DNA of 64,000 nucleotides from Prauserella halophila (lineage in GTDB: Bacteria; Actinomycetota; Actinomycetes; Mycobacteriales; Pseudonocardiaceae), in NCBI RefSeq assembly GCF_024171895.1, contig NZ_JAMTCQ010000009.1, positions 1,241,285 through 1,305,284 of the forward strand. The letters run 5' to 3'. A program made the position numbers and the translations under genes. The notes under the pieces were generated by a model that did not search any database, was not told the origin of the DNA, and was given only the letters and a program-made list of their open reading frames with translations. Positions 1 to 10,530 of the stretch are shown here, in pieces (position 1 is the first letter of the stretch; each line of letters begins with the position of its first letter).

Positions 1-1
1 G

Positions 2-553
2 ATCGCGCGTGCCTACGCGATCGTCCGCGATGCACTGGAACGGTTCCGGACCGGTGCGGACGCCGGAACCCGGCCGGCACTGGCGGACCAGGAGATCGTG
101 GACCTGGCACGTGCCCTGGCACACCACGAGGTGCGGGACGCGGCGTTCAGCGTGTGCTGGCCGCCGCGGAGCGAAGTCGCGGTCGCGGCCGAACACCTCT
201 GGACCGCGCTGGTGCGCGGGGTTCCACCGCCGGAGCGGGCGGAACCGGCGTCGCTGCTGGCCTACACCGCCTACCTTCGTGGCGACGGTCCGCTGGCCGG
301 CATGGCGGTGGCGAACGCGCTCGAGGCATGTCCGGGACACACGCTGGCGAAACTCTTCGACCAGGCGCTGGTGCACGCCGTGCCGCCGGAGAAGCTGGCC
401 GGGCTCGCACGGGACCGGAGAGGGGCCCTGTCAGCGGTTGCCGGCCGAGCCGACGACGCCGGAGCCCGAGCACGTGGGCCCGGAGCAGGGGGCGGCGGTA
501 CGGTCAGCGGCGCGGCGCGGAACGGCGGTCCTGAGCGATCCGGTCCCGGGTGA
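2..553 (+). CDS. DUF4192 family protein, C-terminal part (5' end outside window)
   Basis: The frame is open from the first bases of the window to a TGA at 551-553, so the start lies upstream. Its 183 visible residues resemble the C-terminal half of actinobacterial DUF4192 proteins: a helical stretch with [26 protein letters not shown] broken up here as LWTALVRG and AEPASLLAY, then [17 protein letters not shown] and a tail rich in Gly, Ala and Arg. DUF4192 has no established biochemical role that I know of. The last 50 bp overlap the 3' end of galE on the other strand, so the two genes converge. Family assignment comes from recalled motif similarity and is fairly secure; function is unknown. 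Confidence 0.75.
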   Translation: MARAYAIVRDALERFRTGADAGTRPALADQEIVDLARALAHHEVRDAAFSVCWPPRSEVAVAAEHLWTALVRGVPPPERAEPASLLAYTAYLRGDGPLAGMAVANALEACPGHTLAKLFDQALVHAVPPEKLAGLARDRRGALSAVAGRADDAGARARGPGAGGGGTVSGAARNGGPERSGPG

Positions 554-1523
554 AGCGCCATGCGTCCGTGACGATCCCGTGCAGATCCGTGTGCACCGGC
601 TTCCAGCCCAGGTCCGTGCGTGCCTTCTCGGCCGAGGCCACGAGTACGGCCGGATCGCCTGCGCGACGCGGTGCGACGGCTGCGGGGATGTCGTGCCCGG
701 TGACCTCGCGGCAGGCGTCGATCACCTCGCGCACGGAGAACCCGGTGCCGTTACCGAGGTTGTAGATCTCGTGCCGGCCTTCACGCGCGTGCTCGAGAGC
801 GAGCAGATGCGCGTCCGCGAGATCGGTGACGTGGATGTAGTCGCGGACGGCGGTGCCGTCGGCGGTCGGGTAGTCCTCGCCGAAGATCTGCACCTGCTCG
901 CGGTCGCCGGTGGCGACCTGCAGCACGATCGGGATCAGGTGCGTTTCGGTGGCGTGGCGCTCCCCGAACCCGTCGTGAGCGCCGGCGACGTTGAAGTAGC
1001 GCAGGCTGGTCGCCGCGATCCCGTGGGCGTGGGCATAGCTGGTGATCGCGTGGTCGATCGCCAGCTTGGTGGCGCCGTAGGTGTTCGTGGGCCCGGTCGG
1101 TGTGGTCTCCGGAATCGGGCTGACGTCCGGTTCGCCGTAGGTGGCGGCCGTCGAGGAGAACACCAGCCGCGGTGTGTTGTGGGTGCGCATCGCATCGAGC
1201 AAGCGCAGGGAGGTGAGGACATTGCCCCGCCAGTAGAGACCCGGATCCTGCATGGACTCGCCGACGAGCGACTTCGCCGCGAAGTGCAGGACGCCGTCGA
1301 ATCCCTGGCTCAGCAGCGTCTGCGCGACGTCGGCAGCATCCCCCTGGATGAAGTGGACGCCGTCCGGAACCGCGTCGGCATGGCCCGTCGACAGGTCGTC
1401 GACGACCGTGACGTCATGCCCGGCTTCGACGAGCCGGGCGGCACACACGCTGCCGACGTACCCGGCGCCGCCGGTGACGACCAGTTTCATCGGGCTGCGG
1501 GACGTGGCTGTGTCGGTGGGCAT
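504..1523 (-). CDS. galE: UDP-glucose 4-epimerase GalE
   Basis: Interconverts UDP-galactose and UDP-glucose in the cytoplasm, the last step of the Leloir pathway and a source of UDP-Gal for envelope polysaccharides. The Rossmann glycine motif TGGAGYVGS is at residues 17-25. The extended-SDR catalytic set is visible as SSTAATYG (123-130) and Tyr149/Lys153 in NTYGATK. Length (339 aa) is normal. An AGGAAGG box lies 8 nt before the ATG at 1523. The alternative ATG at 1490 (MKLVVTGG) removes 11 residues that GalE proteins usually lack and cannot be excluded. It is the distal gene of ideR-galK-galE, separated from galK by 219 bp of GC-rich sequence with imperfect repeats of an ATCCGGGCGGGG-like unit and no gene. 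Confidence 0.95.
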   Translation of the reverse strand: MPTDTATSRSPMKLVVTGGAGYVGSVCAARLVEAGHDVTVVDDLSTGHADAVPDGVHFIQGDAADVAQTLLSQGFDGVLHFAAKSLVGESMQDPGLYWRGNVLTSLRLLDAMRTHNTPRLVFSSTAATYGEPDVSPIPETTPTGPTNTYGATKLAIDHAITSYAHAHGIAATSLRYFNVAGAHDGFGERHATETHLIPIVLQVATGDREQVQIFGEDYPTADGTAVRDYIHVTDLADAHLLALEHAREGRHEIYNLGNGTGFSVREVIDACREVTGHDIPAAVAPRRAGDPAVLVASAEKARTDLGWKPVHTDLHGIVTDAWRFTRDRIAQDRRSAPRR

Positions 1524-1742
1524 GTTCCGGGCCTTCCTGATCGGGTGCGGGCGACGGGTCGCCGACCTGTGGCGGAGCGGTGGTCCGAGGGTTTCGAGGC
1601 GGCGCGGGGCGTCGGATCCGGGCGGGGCATATCCGGGCGGGGCGTCGTGTCGGGGCGGGACGTCGAATCGGCGAAGGGCTTCGGGCCGGAGCCGGCCGAT
1701 GACAGTGTGCCGCAGTCCCGGCGGGGTGCTGCGGCGAGGCGG

Positions 1743-2968
<1,226 letters not shown>

Positions 2969-2972
<4 letters not shown>

Positions 2973-3661
2973 CGGATCTGGGCCAGCACGGCGTGCAGCA
3001 CGTTCGTGTTCACGGTGCCCGATGTCGCGTCGTCCGACACCTCGACGGACGTGCCCGCGTTCTTCCCGACGTGGACCGTCCGGCCGGGGATGATGCCGAC
3101 CGACTTGAGCTGCGCCATGAGCGCCTCGTCGCTCTGCACGTGCTCGGCGATGCGGCGGATCTCCACCTTGCCGCCACCGCCGCGTGCCACGTCGTCGAGC
3201 CGCACCAGGTCGGCCTCGGCGGGCGGGGCGGGTTCGCCACCGTCGCCGAGCTTGTCCAGCCCCGGGATCGGATTGCCGTACGGCGAGGTCGTCGGCTGGT
3301 TCAGCAGCGTGACGAGCTTGTGCTCGACGGCTTCGCTCATCACGTGTTCCCAGCGGCAGGCCTCGCTGTGGACGTGCTCCCACTCGAGGCCGATGACGTC
3401 GACGAGCAACCGCTCGGCCAGCCGGTGCTTGCGCATCACCGCGATGGCGAGCTCGCGCCCGTGCTCGGTCAGCTGCAGGTGCCGGTCGTCGGCGACGACG
3501 ACCAGGCCGTCCCGTTCCATCCGCGCCACCGTCTGGCTCACCGTCGGACCGCTCTGGTCCAGCCGCTCCGCGATCCGCGCGCGCAGCGGGGTGACACCTT
3601 CTTCCTCGAGCTCGAAGATGGTGCGCAAGTACATCTCTGTGGTGTCGATGAGATCGTTCAC
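2969..3661 (-). CDS. ideR: Iron-dependent repressor IdeR (DtxR family)
   Basis: Fe(II)-activated repressor of siderophore and iron-uptake genes. It has the actinobacterial 230-aa length. The N-terminal winged helix has recognition-helix sequence [18 protein letters not shown]. All metal ligands known from DtxR/IdeR are present at their usual numbers: Met10, His79, Glu83, His98, Cys102, Glu105 and His106. A C-terminal SH3-like FeoA domain covers about residues 150-230. The start is GTG at 3661 with an AAAGGGGA-type ribosome site upstream. galK overlaps its stop by 4 bp. Linkage of dtxR/ideR to galE is known in coryneform bacteria. A TANNNT hexamer (TACCAT) about 25 bp upstream of the gene may be its promoter; I saw no palindromic iron box in the 189 bp in front of it. 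Confidence 0.95.
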
Positions 3662-3850
3662 GCCTGTCCCCTTTGTTCGCCGAACTCATGGTAGTCCTCA
3701 CCCCCGACGGAGCGGTCGGCCGTCACGCGCCGGAATCTCGTCGGGGCGGTGTGGTAATCACTCCGACAGCCTCCGCCGAGGAGCCCGTTCGCCGGGACGA
3801 ACGACGGCGGCGCCGCCGGCCGACCACTCCCGAGGTAAGGAACGTCACCG

Positions 3851-4753
3851 ATGACCGACACCATGCCCGAGCCGCAGCCCGCGTCGTTCGGTCCGGTGGT
3901 GAGCACCGCCGAACTGGCCGAAACGCTGGACGGCCCGGCCGGCCTGCGGCCGGTCGTGCTCGATGTGCGCTGGCGGCTCCTCGGCCCGCCCGGGGCGGAG
4001 TCGTACCGCGACGGGCATCTGCCCGGCGCCGTGTTCCTCGACGTCGACGCCGACCTCGCCGGCGCCGCGGGCCCGGCGGGCCGCCACCCGCTGCCGGAGC
4101 CCGGCGACCTGCAACGGGTGCTGCGGGCTGCCGGCGTGCGCGCCGACCGGCCGGTGGTCGCCTACGACGACGCGGATTCGTCGGTCGCGGCCCGCGCCTG
4201 GTGGCTACTGCGCTGGGCGGGGCACGACCGTGTGGCCGTGCTCGACGGCGGGTTCGCGGCGTGGCGGGCCGAGGGAAGGCCCGTGACCACCGAGGTTCCC
4301 GCTCCGCGGGACGGTGACGTCACCGTCGAGCCCGGCCAGCTGCCGGTGCTCGACGCCGACGGGGCGGCCGCGCTGGCACGGGACGGTGTCCTGCTCGACG
4401 CGCGGGCCCACGAGCGCTACACCGGCGACCACGAGCCCGTCGACCCACGCGGCGGTCACATCCCGGGTGCCCGCAACGCCCCGTTCGCGACGCAGGTCGA
4501 GACGGACGGACATTGGCGCTCCCCGGAGCGGCTGCGGGAGCACTTCGCAGCCCTCGGCATCGACTTCGGTACGTCGGCGCCGGGGGAGTCCGCCGCGGGT
4601 GCCTACTGCGGATCGGGCATCACCGCCAGCTCGGTCGTGCTCGCGCTCGAACGCGCGGGGCGCACGACGCCGGCCGCGCTGTACGCGGGCTCGTGGTCGA
4701 ACTGGTCCGCGGATCCGGACCGTCCCGCGGCCACCGGTGAGCGTCCGGGCTGA
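3851..4753 (+). CDS. Rhodanese-type sulfurtransferase (3-mercaptopyruvate type)
   Basis: Two rhodanese domains (about residues 15-145 and 165-295) transfer sulfane sulfur to an acceptor. The catalytic loop in the second domain is CGSGITA with Cys253. CGSG(V/I)TA loops are typical of mercaptopyruvate sulfurtransferases, whereas thiosulfate enzymes usually have CRKGVTA, so the mercaptopyruvate preference is an inference from the loop. The first domain lacks a cysteine, as expected for tandem-domain enzymes. An AAGGA box sits 8 nt before the ATG. It diverges from ideR across 189 bp. Names such as SseA or ThtR are used for homologues and I do not choose between them. Confidence 0.88.
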   Translation: MTDTMPEPQPASFGPVVSTAELAETLDGPAGLRPVVLDVRWRLLGPPGAESYRDGHLPGAVFLDVDADLAGAAGPAGRHPLPEPGDLQRVLRAAGVRADRPVVAYDDADSSVAARAWWLLRWAGHDRVAVLDGGFAAWRAEGRPVTTEVPAPRDGDVTVEPGQLPVLDADGAAALARDGVLLDARAHERYTGDHEPVDPRGGHIPGARNAPFATQVETDGHWRSPERLREHFAALGIDFGTSAPGESAAGAYCGSGITASSVVLALERAGRTTPAALYAGSWSNWSADPDRPAATGERPG

Positions 4754-4784
4754 TCGTCACCCTCGACTCCTCCCTCGTGGCAGC

Positions 4785-4790
4785 TAGGCT
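4785..4790 (+). promoter_or_regulatory. -10 element of a leaderless acuC promoter
   Basis: TAGGCT fits the actinobacterial TANNNT -10 and ends 7 nt before the ATG of acuC, so the transcript would start at or next to the start codon. A weak -35 (TCGACT at 4763-4768) lies 16 bp upstream. There is no good ribosome site in front of this ATG. Confidence 0.6.
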
Positions 4791-4797
4791 CTGGGGC

Positions 4798-5970
4798 ATG
4801 TCTCCCTCCGCCGTCGTCTGGGACTCCGCGCTGCTGGCCTACGACATGGGGGAGCAGCACCCGTTCAACCCCGTGCGGCTGCACTTGACGATGCGGCTCG
4901 CGACGGCCCTCGGAGTACTCGACGACGTGCCGCTGCTGAGTCCGGAACCGGCGGGTGCCAAGGAGCTCTACCGGGCGCACTCGGCGGAGTATCTCGAGGC
5001 GGTGCAGCAGGCGCCGCTGGCAGGCTGGGACGTCGGCCACGGTCTCGGCACCGACGACAACCCGGTTTTCACCGATATGCACGACGCCGCCTCGCTCGTC
5101 GTGGGCTCCACCCTGATGGGGGCGCGGTGCCTCTCCGAGGGCCGCGCGCAGCGTGCGGTGAGCATCGCGGGCGGGCACCACCACGCGATGCACGACCGCG
5201 CGGCGGGGTTCTGCGTCTACAACGACTGTTCCGTCGCGATCTCGTGGCTGCTCGAGCAGGGCTACGACCGCATCGCCTACGTCGACACCGACGTGCACCA
5301 CGGCGACGGGGTGCAGGCGGCGTTCCTCGGCGATCCGCGCGTGCTGACGATCTCGCTTCACCAGCACCCGTTGACGCTGTTCCCCGGGACCGGTTACTCG
5401 GCGGAGACCGGGGTCGAGGACGGCGAGGGCAGCGCCGTCAACGTGCCGCTGCCACCCGGCACTCATGACGCCGGGTGGCAGCGCGCCTTCCACGCCGTCG
5501 TCCCGTCGCTGCTCGACCGGTTCCGGCCGCAGATTCTCGTCACCCAGTGCGGCGTCGACTCCCACGGTGAGGATCCGCTCGCGGACCTGTCGCTCACGGT
5601 CGACGGGCACCGGACGATCTACCGCGAGCTGCGCGCGCTGGCCGACCGTCATGCGGAGGGCCGCTGGCTCGCGGTCGGCGGCGGTGGCTACCAGTTGCTG
5701 CGCGTCGTGCCGCGGTCCTGGACACACCTCGTCGCGACGGTGCTCGACCGCGACGTCGCCCCGGACGTCCCCCTGCCCGCCGAGTGGACCGAGACGGTCC
5801 GTGGCGTGGCGCCGACTGCGGAGTTGCCGCCGACCATGTCCGACGGGGCCGACACGGCGTACTCGCCGTGGGGTGACGGCTCGGGCGCCGCCGTGGATGC
5901 GGCGATCCGCGACACCCGCCGTGCCGTGTTCCCATTGCACGGACTGGATCCGGACGATCCGAGGGACTGA
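4798..5970 (+). CDS. acuC: Acetoin utilization protein AcuC, class I/II-type histone deacetylase-like lysine deacetylase
   Basis: Zinc-dependent deacetylase of the HDAC superfamily; in Bacillus, AcuC removes acetyl groups from acetyl-CoA synthetase. The HDAC landmarks are visible: FNPVRL near the N-terminus, GGHHHAMHDRAAGFCVYND with the catalytic His pair, the zinc-binding YVDTDVHHGDG (Asp165, His167), TQCGVDSHGEDPL with the second zinc Asp, and GGGGY with the catalytic Tyr. Length is 390 aa from the ATG at 4798. An in-frame GTG at 4777 is less likely because it overlaps the -10 element. Six bases separate it from the GNAT/ligase fusion downstream, so acetylase and deacetylase are probably co-transcribed. 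Confidence 0.92.
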   Translation: MSPSAVVWDSALLAYDMGEQHPFNPVRLHLTMRLATALGVLDDVPLLSPEPAGAKELYRAHSAEYLEAVQQAPLAGWDVGHGLGTDDNPVFTDMHDAASLVVGSTLMGARCLSEGRAQRAVSIAGGHHHAMHDRAAGFCVYNDCSVAISWLLEQGYDRIAYVDTDVHHGDGVQAAFLGDPRVLTISLHQHPLTLFPGTGYSAETGVEDGEGSAVNVPLPPGTHDAGWQRAFHAVVPSLLDRFRPQILVTQCGVDSHGEDPLADLSLTVDGHRTIYRELRALADRHAEGRWLAVGGGGYQLLRVVPRSWTHLVATVLDRDVAPDVPLPAEWTETVRGVAPTAELPPTMSDGADTAYSPWGDGSGAAVDAAIRDTRRAVFPLHGLDPDDPRD

Positions 5971-5976
5971 ACCGCC

Positions 5977-8892
5977 ATGACCGAGCAGCAGTATTCCTCC
6001 GGTACCGGCGAGACGTCGGATGCGGGCGAGACGGCCCCGGAGACCGACGGCGCAGAGACCGCGCCCCCGGAGACCGCGACCCCGGAGACCGCGACCCCGG
6101 AGACCGCCGGCGCAGCAGCCGGAGGGAGCGAGGAGCCGGGGCCGGATCCGTTCGACTACCCGCACGAGTGGGAGGCCGACGTCGTCCTGTCCGACGGCGG
6201 CACCGTGCACATGCGGCCGATCGTGCCGAGCGACGCCGACCTGGTCGTGGCTCTCCACAGCAGGCTGTCGGAGCGGACCCGGTACCTGCGTTACTTCGGT
6301 GCCTATCCGCGGATCCCGGGGCGGGACCTCAAGCGGTTCACGACCGTCGATCACCGCAGCCGGGTCGCGTTTATCGCGCTGCTCGGTGACGACGCCGTCG
6401 CGATCGGCAGATACGAGGGCCTGGACAGCGAGTCCGCCGAGGTGGCGTTCGTCGTCGACGACGCTCATCAGGGCCGTGGGCTGGGGTCGATCCTGCTCGA
6501 ACACCTCGCCGCGGCGGCGCGGGAATCGGGGTTGCGGCGGTTCGTGGCCGAGGTCCTCGCCGAGAACTCGGCGATGGTGCGGGTGTTCCGGGACGCCGGG
6601 TATCAGGTCAGCCGCGCATTCGAGGAAGGTGTCGTCCACCTCGAGTTCGACATCGATCCCACCGAGGACTCGCTCGAGGTGGCGCGCGCCCGCGAACAGG
6701 CCGCAGAGGCGCGCAGTGTGCACAACCTGCTGCACCCGCGTTCGGTGGCCGTGATCGGCGCGTCGACCGATCCGACGAAGATCGGCTACGCGGTCCTGAC
6801 CAACCTGCTGGGCGCCGACTTCTCCGGGCCGGTCTTCCCGGTCAACGCCGAGCACGCATCGGTACGCGGGGTGCGGGCCTACCGGTCGGTGCTGGACATC
6901 CCGGACCCCGTCGATCTCGCGGTGGTCGCCGTGCCCGCCGACCAGGTCGAGGCGGTGCTCGACGGTGCGCTCGAGAAGGGCGTCAAAACGCTCGTCATCG
7001 TTTCGGCCGGGTTCGCCGAGGCGGGTCCGCACGGCGCGCACGCGGAGCTGCAGCTCGTCGGTGAGGCGCGGGCGCACGGGATGCGGGTGGTCGGTCCGAA
7101 CGCGCTCGGCGTGCTCAACACGGACCGGCGGGTGCGGCTCAACGCGACGCTCGCACCGCAGTTGCCGAGACCCGGCCGCACCGGCTTCTTCTGCCAGTCG
7201 GGTTCGCTGGGGACGGCGATCCTGGCCGATGCCGAGTCGCGCGGGCTCGGACTGTCGACGTTCGTCTCGGCGGGTAACCGCGCCGACGTGTCCGGCAACG
7301 ACCTGCTGCAGTACTGGGAGACCGATCCGAACACCGACGTCGTACTGCTGTATCTCGAGTCGTTCGGCAACCCGCGCAAGTTCGCCCGGCTCGCGCGGCG
7401 GCTCGCGCGCACCACACCGATCGTGGCGGTGAAATCGGGCAGGCACGCGGTCCGGCCGCAGCTCGCGGCGACGTCGACGGAGATCGACGAGTCGAGTGTG
7501 CAGGCACTGTTCGAGCAGGCCGGGGTCGTGCGGGTGGACTCGCTGGCGCAGCTGTTCGACACGGCGCTGGTGTTCGCCCACCAGCCGCTGCCTGCCGGTT
7601 CCCGCGTGGGAATCGTCGGGAACTCGAGTGCGATCGGCCTGCTCGCCGCGGACACGGCGAGGGCGAACGGGCTCGAACTCGGCATCGAGCCGGTCGACAT
7701 CGGACCGCAGGCTTCGCCGGAGGAGTTCGCCGGGGCCGTCGGCGAGGCACTCGACTCGCCGGACGTGGACGCGCTGGTCGCCGTGTTCGCGCCGCCCGTG
7801 GCGACCCCCGGCACGACGTACGCGCGTGCGTTGCGGGAGACGGTGCAGGCGCGGGACGCGGTCGACAAGCCGATCGTGTCGACGTTCCTCGCCGTCGAGG
7901 GCGTGCCCGCCGAGCTGGCCACGCTCGGCGACCACGGCCAGCCGGTGGTCGGCTCGATACCGAGCTACCCCAGCCCCGAGCGGGCGGTGAACGCGCTCGC
8001 CAGGGTCATCCGCTACGCGGAGTGGCGCTCGCGGGCACAGGGGACGGTCGTGCGGCCCGACGGGCTGCATCCGGAACGGGCACAGGGCATCGTGCGGGAG
8101 TGGCTGCCCGCCGAGTCCCGGTACGGGGGAGACGCGGGACGGCACCACCTCTCCGGCCTCGACGGCGACCACCAGGACGGACAGCGCTCCGGCGGGCGGG
8201 ACGTGCGCCTGACCGATGCGGATCTGATTCGGCTGCTCGAGTGCTACGGCATCGACGTCGTACCGTTCCGGGTGGTCTCGAGCGAGGACGAGGCCGCGGC
8301 CGTCGCGGCCGAGCTCGGCTACCCGGTGACACTGAAGGCCTACGACGACACCCTGCGGGGCAGGCCCGATCTGGCGGGCGTACGGCTCGACCTCGCCTCG
8401 GACGATTCGGTGCGCACGAGCTATCGCGACCTGCGTGACACCTCGGGGATGGCCGAGATCTACGTGCAGCGGATGGCGCCCAAGGGGCTCTCGTGCGTCA
8501 TCGGCCTGCAGGACGACCCGTCGTTCGGCACGCTCGTCTCGTTCGGACTGTCCGGAGTGGTCAGTACGCTGCTGGGCGACCGTGCGTTCCGTGCGGTTCC
8601 GCTGACCGATGTGGACGCCGCGACCCTGGTGCGGGAACCGCGGACGGCACCACTGCTCACCGGATACCGCGGCGATGAGCCCGCCGACCTCGACGCGCTG
8701 CAGGACCTCATGCTCCGCGTCGCGGCGCTGGGGGAGGACAACCCGGAGGTGCGGTCGCTGATGCTCGACCCGATTCTGGCGTCGCCGGAGGGAGCGTTCG
8801 TCACGAACGCGCGGATCGTTCTCGGTTCGCCGCCGTCCCGGCCCGACAGCGGTCCCCGGCGGCTGCGCCAGCTCAACGCTCCTGCAGGCTGA
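5977..8892 (+). CDS. GNAT acetyltransferase fused to NDP-forming acyl-CoA synthetase-like domains (Pat-type protein acetyltransferase)
   Basis: Probable lysine acetyltransferase acting opposite AcuC. Domains in order: an Ala/Glu/Thr/Pro-rich N-terminus with ETATP repeats (about 30-45); a GNAT domain (about 68-225) with acetyl-CoA loop QGRGLG at 165-170; a CoA-binding Rossmann domain starting RSVAVIGAS (255-263); a succinyl-CoA-ligase-like flavodoxin region (about 400-700); and a C-terminal ATP-grasp domain (about 735-960). In active ADP-forming acetyl-CoA synthetases a phospho-histidine sits in a SHTGALAG-type loop. The aligned stretch here reads LAATSTEID (496-504) with no His, so ligase activity is doubtful. 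Salmonella Pat also carries a ligase-like half considered inactive but has the opposite domain order. Annotation as an acetate-CoA ligase alone would therefore mislead. Confidence 0.85.
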   Translation: MTEQQYSSGTGETSDAGETAPETDGAETAPPETATPETATPETAGAAAGGSEEPGPDPFDYPHEWEADVVLSDGGTVHMRPIVPSDADLVVALHSRLSERTRYLRYFGAYPRIPGRDLKRFTTVDHRSRVAFIALLGDDAVAIGRYEGLDSESAEVAFVVDDAHQGRGLGSILLEHLAAAARESGLRRFVAEVLAENSAMVRVFRDAGYQVSRAFEEGVVHLEFDIDPTEDSLEVARAREQAAEARSVHNLLHPRSVAVIGASTDPTKIGYAVLTNLLGADFSGPVFPVNAEHASVRGVRAYRSVLDIPDPVDLAVVAVPADQVEAVLDGALEKGVKTLVIVSAGFAEAGPHGAHAELQLVGEARAHGMRVVGPNALGVLNTDRRVRLNATLAPQLPRPGRTGFFCQSGSLGTAILADAESRGLGLSTFVSAGNRADVSGNDLLQYWETDPNTDVVLLYLESFGNPRKFARLARRLARTTPIVAVKSGRHAVRPQLAATSTEIDESSVQALFEQAGVVRVDSLAQLFDTALVFAHQPLPAGSRVGIVGNSSAIGLLAADTARANGLELGIEPVDIGPQASPEEFAGAVGEALDSPDVDALVAVFAPPVATPGTTYARALRETVQARDAVDKPIVSTFLAVEGVPAELATLGDHGQPVVGSIPSYPSPERAVNALARVIRYAEWRSRAQGTVVRPDGLHPERAQGIVREWLPAESRYGGDAGRHHLSGLDGDHQDGQRSGGRDVRLTDADLIRLLECYGIDVVPFRVVSSEDEAAAVAAELGYPVTLKAYDDTLRGRPDLAGVRLDLASDDSVRTSYRDLRDTSGMAEIYVQRMAPKGLSCVIGLQDDPSFGTLVSFGLSGVVSTLLGDRAFRAVPLTDVDAATLVREPRTAPLLTGYRGDEPADLDALQDLMLRVAALGEDNPEVRSLMLDPILASPEGAFVTNARIVLGSPPSRPDSGPRRLRQLNAPAG

Positions 8893-8933
8893 CCACGCTC
8901 CTGCAGGCTGACCGCGCTCCTGCAGGCCGACCA
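8877..8933 (+). repeat. Three tandem 19-bp repeats across the 3' end of the GNAT/ligase gene
   Basis: The units at 8877-8895, 8896-8914 and 8915-8933 are copies of CGCTCCTGCAGGCTGACCA with one or two changes. Copy 1 contains the last codons and the TGA of the upstream gene, so the stop region has been triplicated. Each unit contains the palindrome CCTGCAGG. The array fills most of the 51 bp between two convergent genes. No U-tract is present, so a terminator role is only possible. Confidence 0.9.
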
Positions 8934-8943
8934 CGGCGTCCCG

Positions 8944-10530
8944 TCAGGACCCGGTGACGATCCGGTAGGTGGCGCCGGTGTGTTCCCACACCGGGTCGGC
9001 GCACGTGGTGCCGTCCGCGGCGAGCCGCCGCTTGATCACCTTGAATGTCGCCGTCCTCGGCAGCTCGCGGGTCACGCGCACGTAGCGGGGACGCTGTTTC
9101 GGGCCGAGATCGTCCTGCCGGTCCAGGAACTCCGCGAACCCGCCGGGGTCGGGTTCGGCGCCGTCGGCGGGGACGATCGCGGCCATGACGTCGTCGCCGA
9201 CGTTGCCCGGCACGGCGTACACGGCCGCTTCGGCGATCGCGGGGTGGCGCACGAGGATCCGCTCGATCGGCGCCGTGCCGAGGTTCTCGCCGTCGACGCG
9301 CACCCAGTCGGCGGTGCGCCCGGCGAAGTAGGCGAACCCGTCGGCGTCGGCGTAGGCCAGGTCACCGGTGTGGTATCGGCCGTCTCGGACCCGGTCGGCG
9401 TTGGCCGCGGGGTCGTTGTAGTACCCGGCGAACGAGCCCGGACCGGCCAGGTTGACGAGCTCGCCCACGGCGGCGTCGGCGTTGCGGAGCTGCCCGTCCT
9501 GGCCGAACTCGGCGGGCGGGCAGGACCGGCCGGTGTCGGGGTCGAGGATGTGCACCCCGTCGGTGAGCCTGCCGAGCGATCCCGGCGGGGTGCCGGGTGT
9601 CCTGGCGAAGCCGATGCCGCCCTCGGTCGAGCCGTACGCGTCGACCACGTGGCAGCCGAACCGGTCCGCGAAGGCCGCGAGGTCGGCCTCGGCGCCCTCG
9701 TTGCCGTAGACGATGCGGAGCGGGTTGTCGGCATCGTCGGGCCGCGGCGGCGTGGCGAGCACGTACGAGAGGGGCGTGCCGACGTAGTCGGCGTACGTCG
9801 CCCCGAACCGGCGCACGTCCGGGAGGAATCCGCTCGCGGAGAACCGGTCGCGCAGCGCGACGGCCGCGCCCGCGGCGAGTCCGACGGCCCAGCCTGCCAT
9901 GACGGCGTTGGAATGGAACATCGGCATCGCGACGTAGACGGTGTCGGTGGGCGACAGGCCGAACCGGTCCGCGAGCATCCGTCCGGGCCCGGCGATCTTG
10001 CCGTGGGTGCAGCGCACCGGTTTCGGATCGCCGCTCGTGCCGGAGGTGAAGATCAGCATCAGCAGATCGTCGGCGGCCGCGGCGGCGGGGTCGGCGGAGG
10101 TTCCGGCGTGACCCGCGACCAGTTCCGTCCACTCCGGACCGTCGAGCTCGAGCACGGGAACGCCGGGATCGTCACCGAGTAGTGGCCGGTACGACGGCTG
10201 CGTGAGCACCACGCGACAGTCCGAGACCCGCACGTCCCGTGCGAGCGCCGGGCCGCGCCGCGTCGGGTTCAGGCCGACGAGTACCGAGCCCGCCAGTGCG
10301 CACCCGCCGAGCAGGAAGGCGAACTCGGGGCCGTTGTCGGCGAGGATGCCGACATGCGGCGGGCCGTCGCCGGGCCGGCTGCGCAGCAGTTCCCGCAGGG
10401 CCGCCCCGCGGGTGGCGGATTCGGCGACGACCTCGTCCCACGTCCACGTCCCGTCGTGGGTCTTCAGCCCGGGGTCCGTGCGCCCCGCCTGCGCCAGCAG
10501 CAGCTCGGCGACCGTCGGAACCGGCGTCAT
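8944..10530 (-). CDS. fadD17: Acyl-CoA synthetase, FadD17-like (steroid side-chain ligase candidate)
   Basis: ATP-dependent AMP-forming CoA ligase. The ATP loop FTSGTSGDPKPV is at 161-172. The adenylation motif DAYGSTEGG is at about 295-303, followed by YHTGDLAYADADGFAYFAGR and a C-terminal PRTATFKVIKRRL with the catalytic Lys region. Length (528 aa) fits FadD17/FadD19-type proteins. The ATG overlaps the fadE27-like stop by 4 bp. The gene order fadE26-fadE27-fadD17 and an adjacent mce4 operon match the cholesterol locus of Mycobacterium tuberculosis (Rv3504-Rv3506). The symbol therefore rests mainly on context; the substrate is inferred to be a steroid with an oxidised side chain. Confidence 0.8.
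   Translation of the reverse strand: MTPVPTVAELLLAQAGRTDPGLKTHDGTWTWDEVVAESATRGAALRELLRSRPGDGPPHVGILADNGPEFAFLLGGCALAGSVLVGLNPTRRGPALARDVRVSDCRVVLTQPSYRPLLGDDPGVPVLELDGPEWTELVAGHAGTSADPAAAAADDLLMLIFTSGTSGDPKPVRCTHGKIAGPGRMLADRFGLSPTDTVYVAMPMFHSNAVMAGWAVGLAAGAAVALRDRFSASGFLPDVRRFGATYADYVGTPLSYVLATPPRPDDADNPLRIVYGNEGAEADLAAFADRFGCHVVDAYGSTEGGIGFARTPGTPPGSLGRLTDGVHILDPDTGRSCPPAEFGQDGQLRNADAAVGELVNLAGPGSFAGYYNDPAANADRVRDGRYHTGDLAYADADGFAYFAGRTADWVRVDGENLGTAPIERILVRHPAIAEAAVYAVPGNVGDDVMAAIVPADGAEPDPGGFAEFLDRQDDLGPKQRPRYVRVTRELPRTATFKVIKRRLAADGTTCADPVWEHTGATYRIVTGS

Noticed and set aside
3662-3850. IdeR iron box in the ideR-sulfurtransferase gap
   Set aside because: No 19-bp palindrome of the TTAGGTTAGGCTAACCTAA type could be found by eye.
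4603-8934. 1443-codon open frame on the minus strand
   Set aside because: Antisense to the sulfurtransferase, acuC and the GNAT/ligase gene, all of which have clear motifs; a typical high-GC shadow frame.
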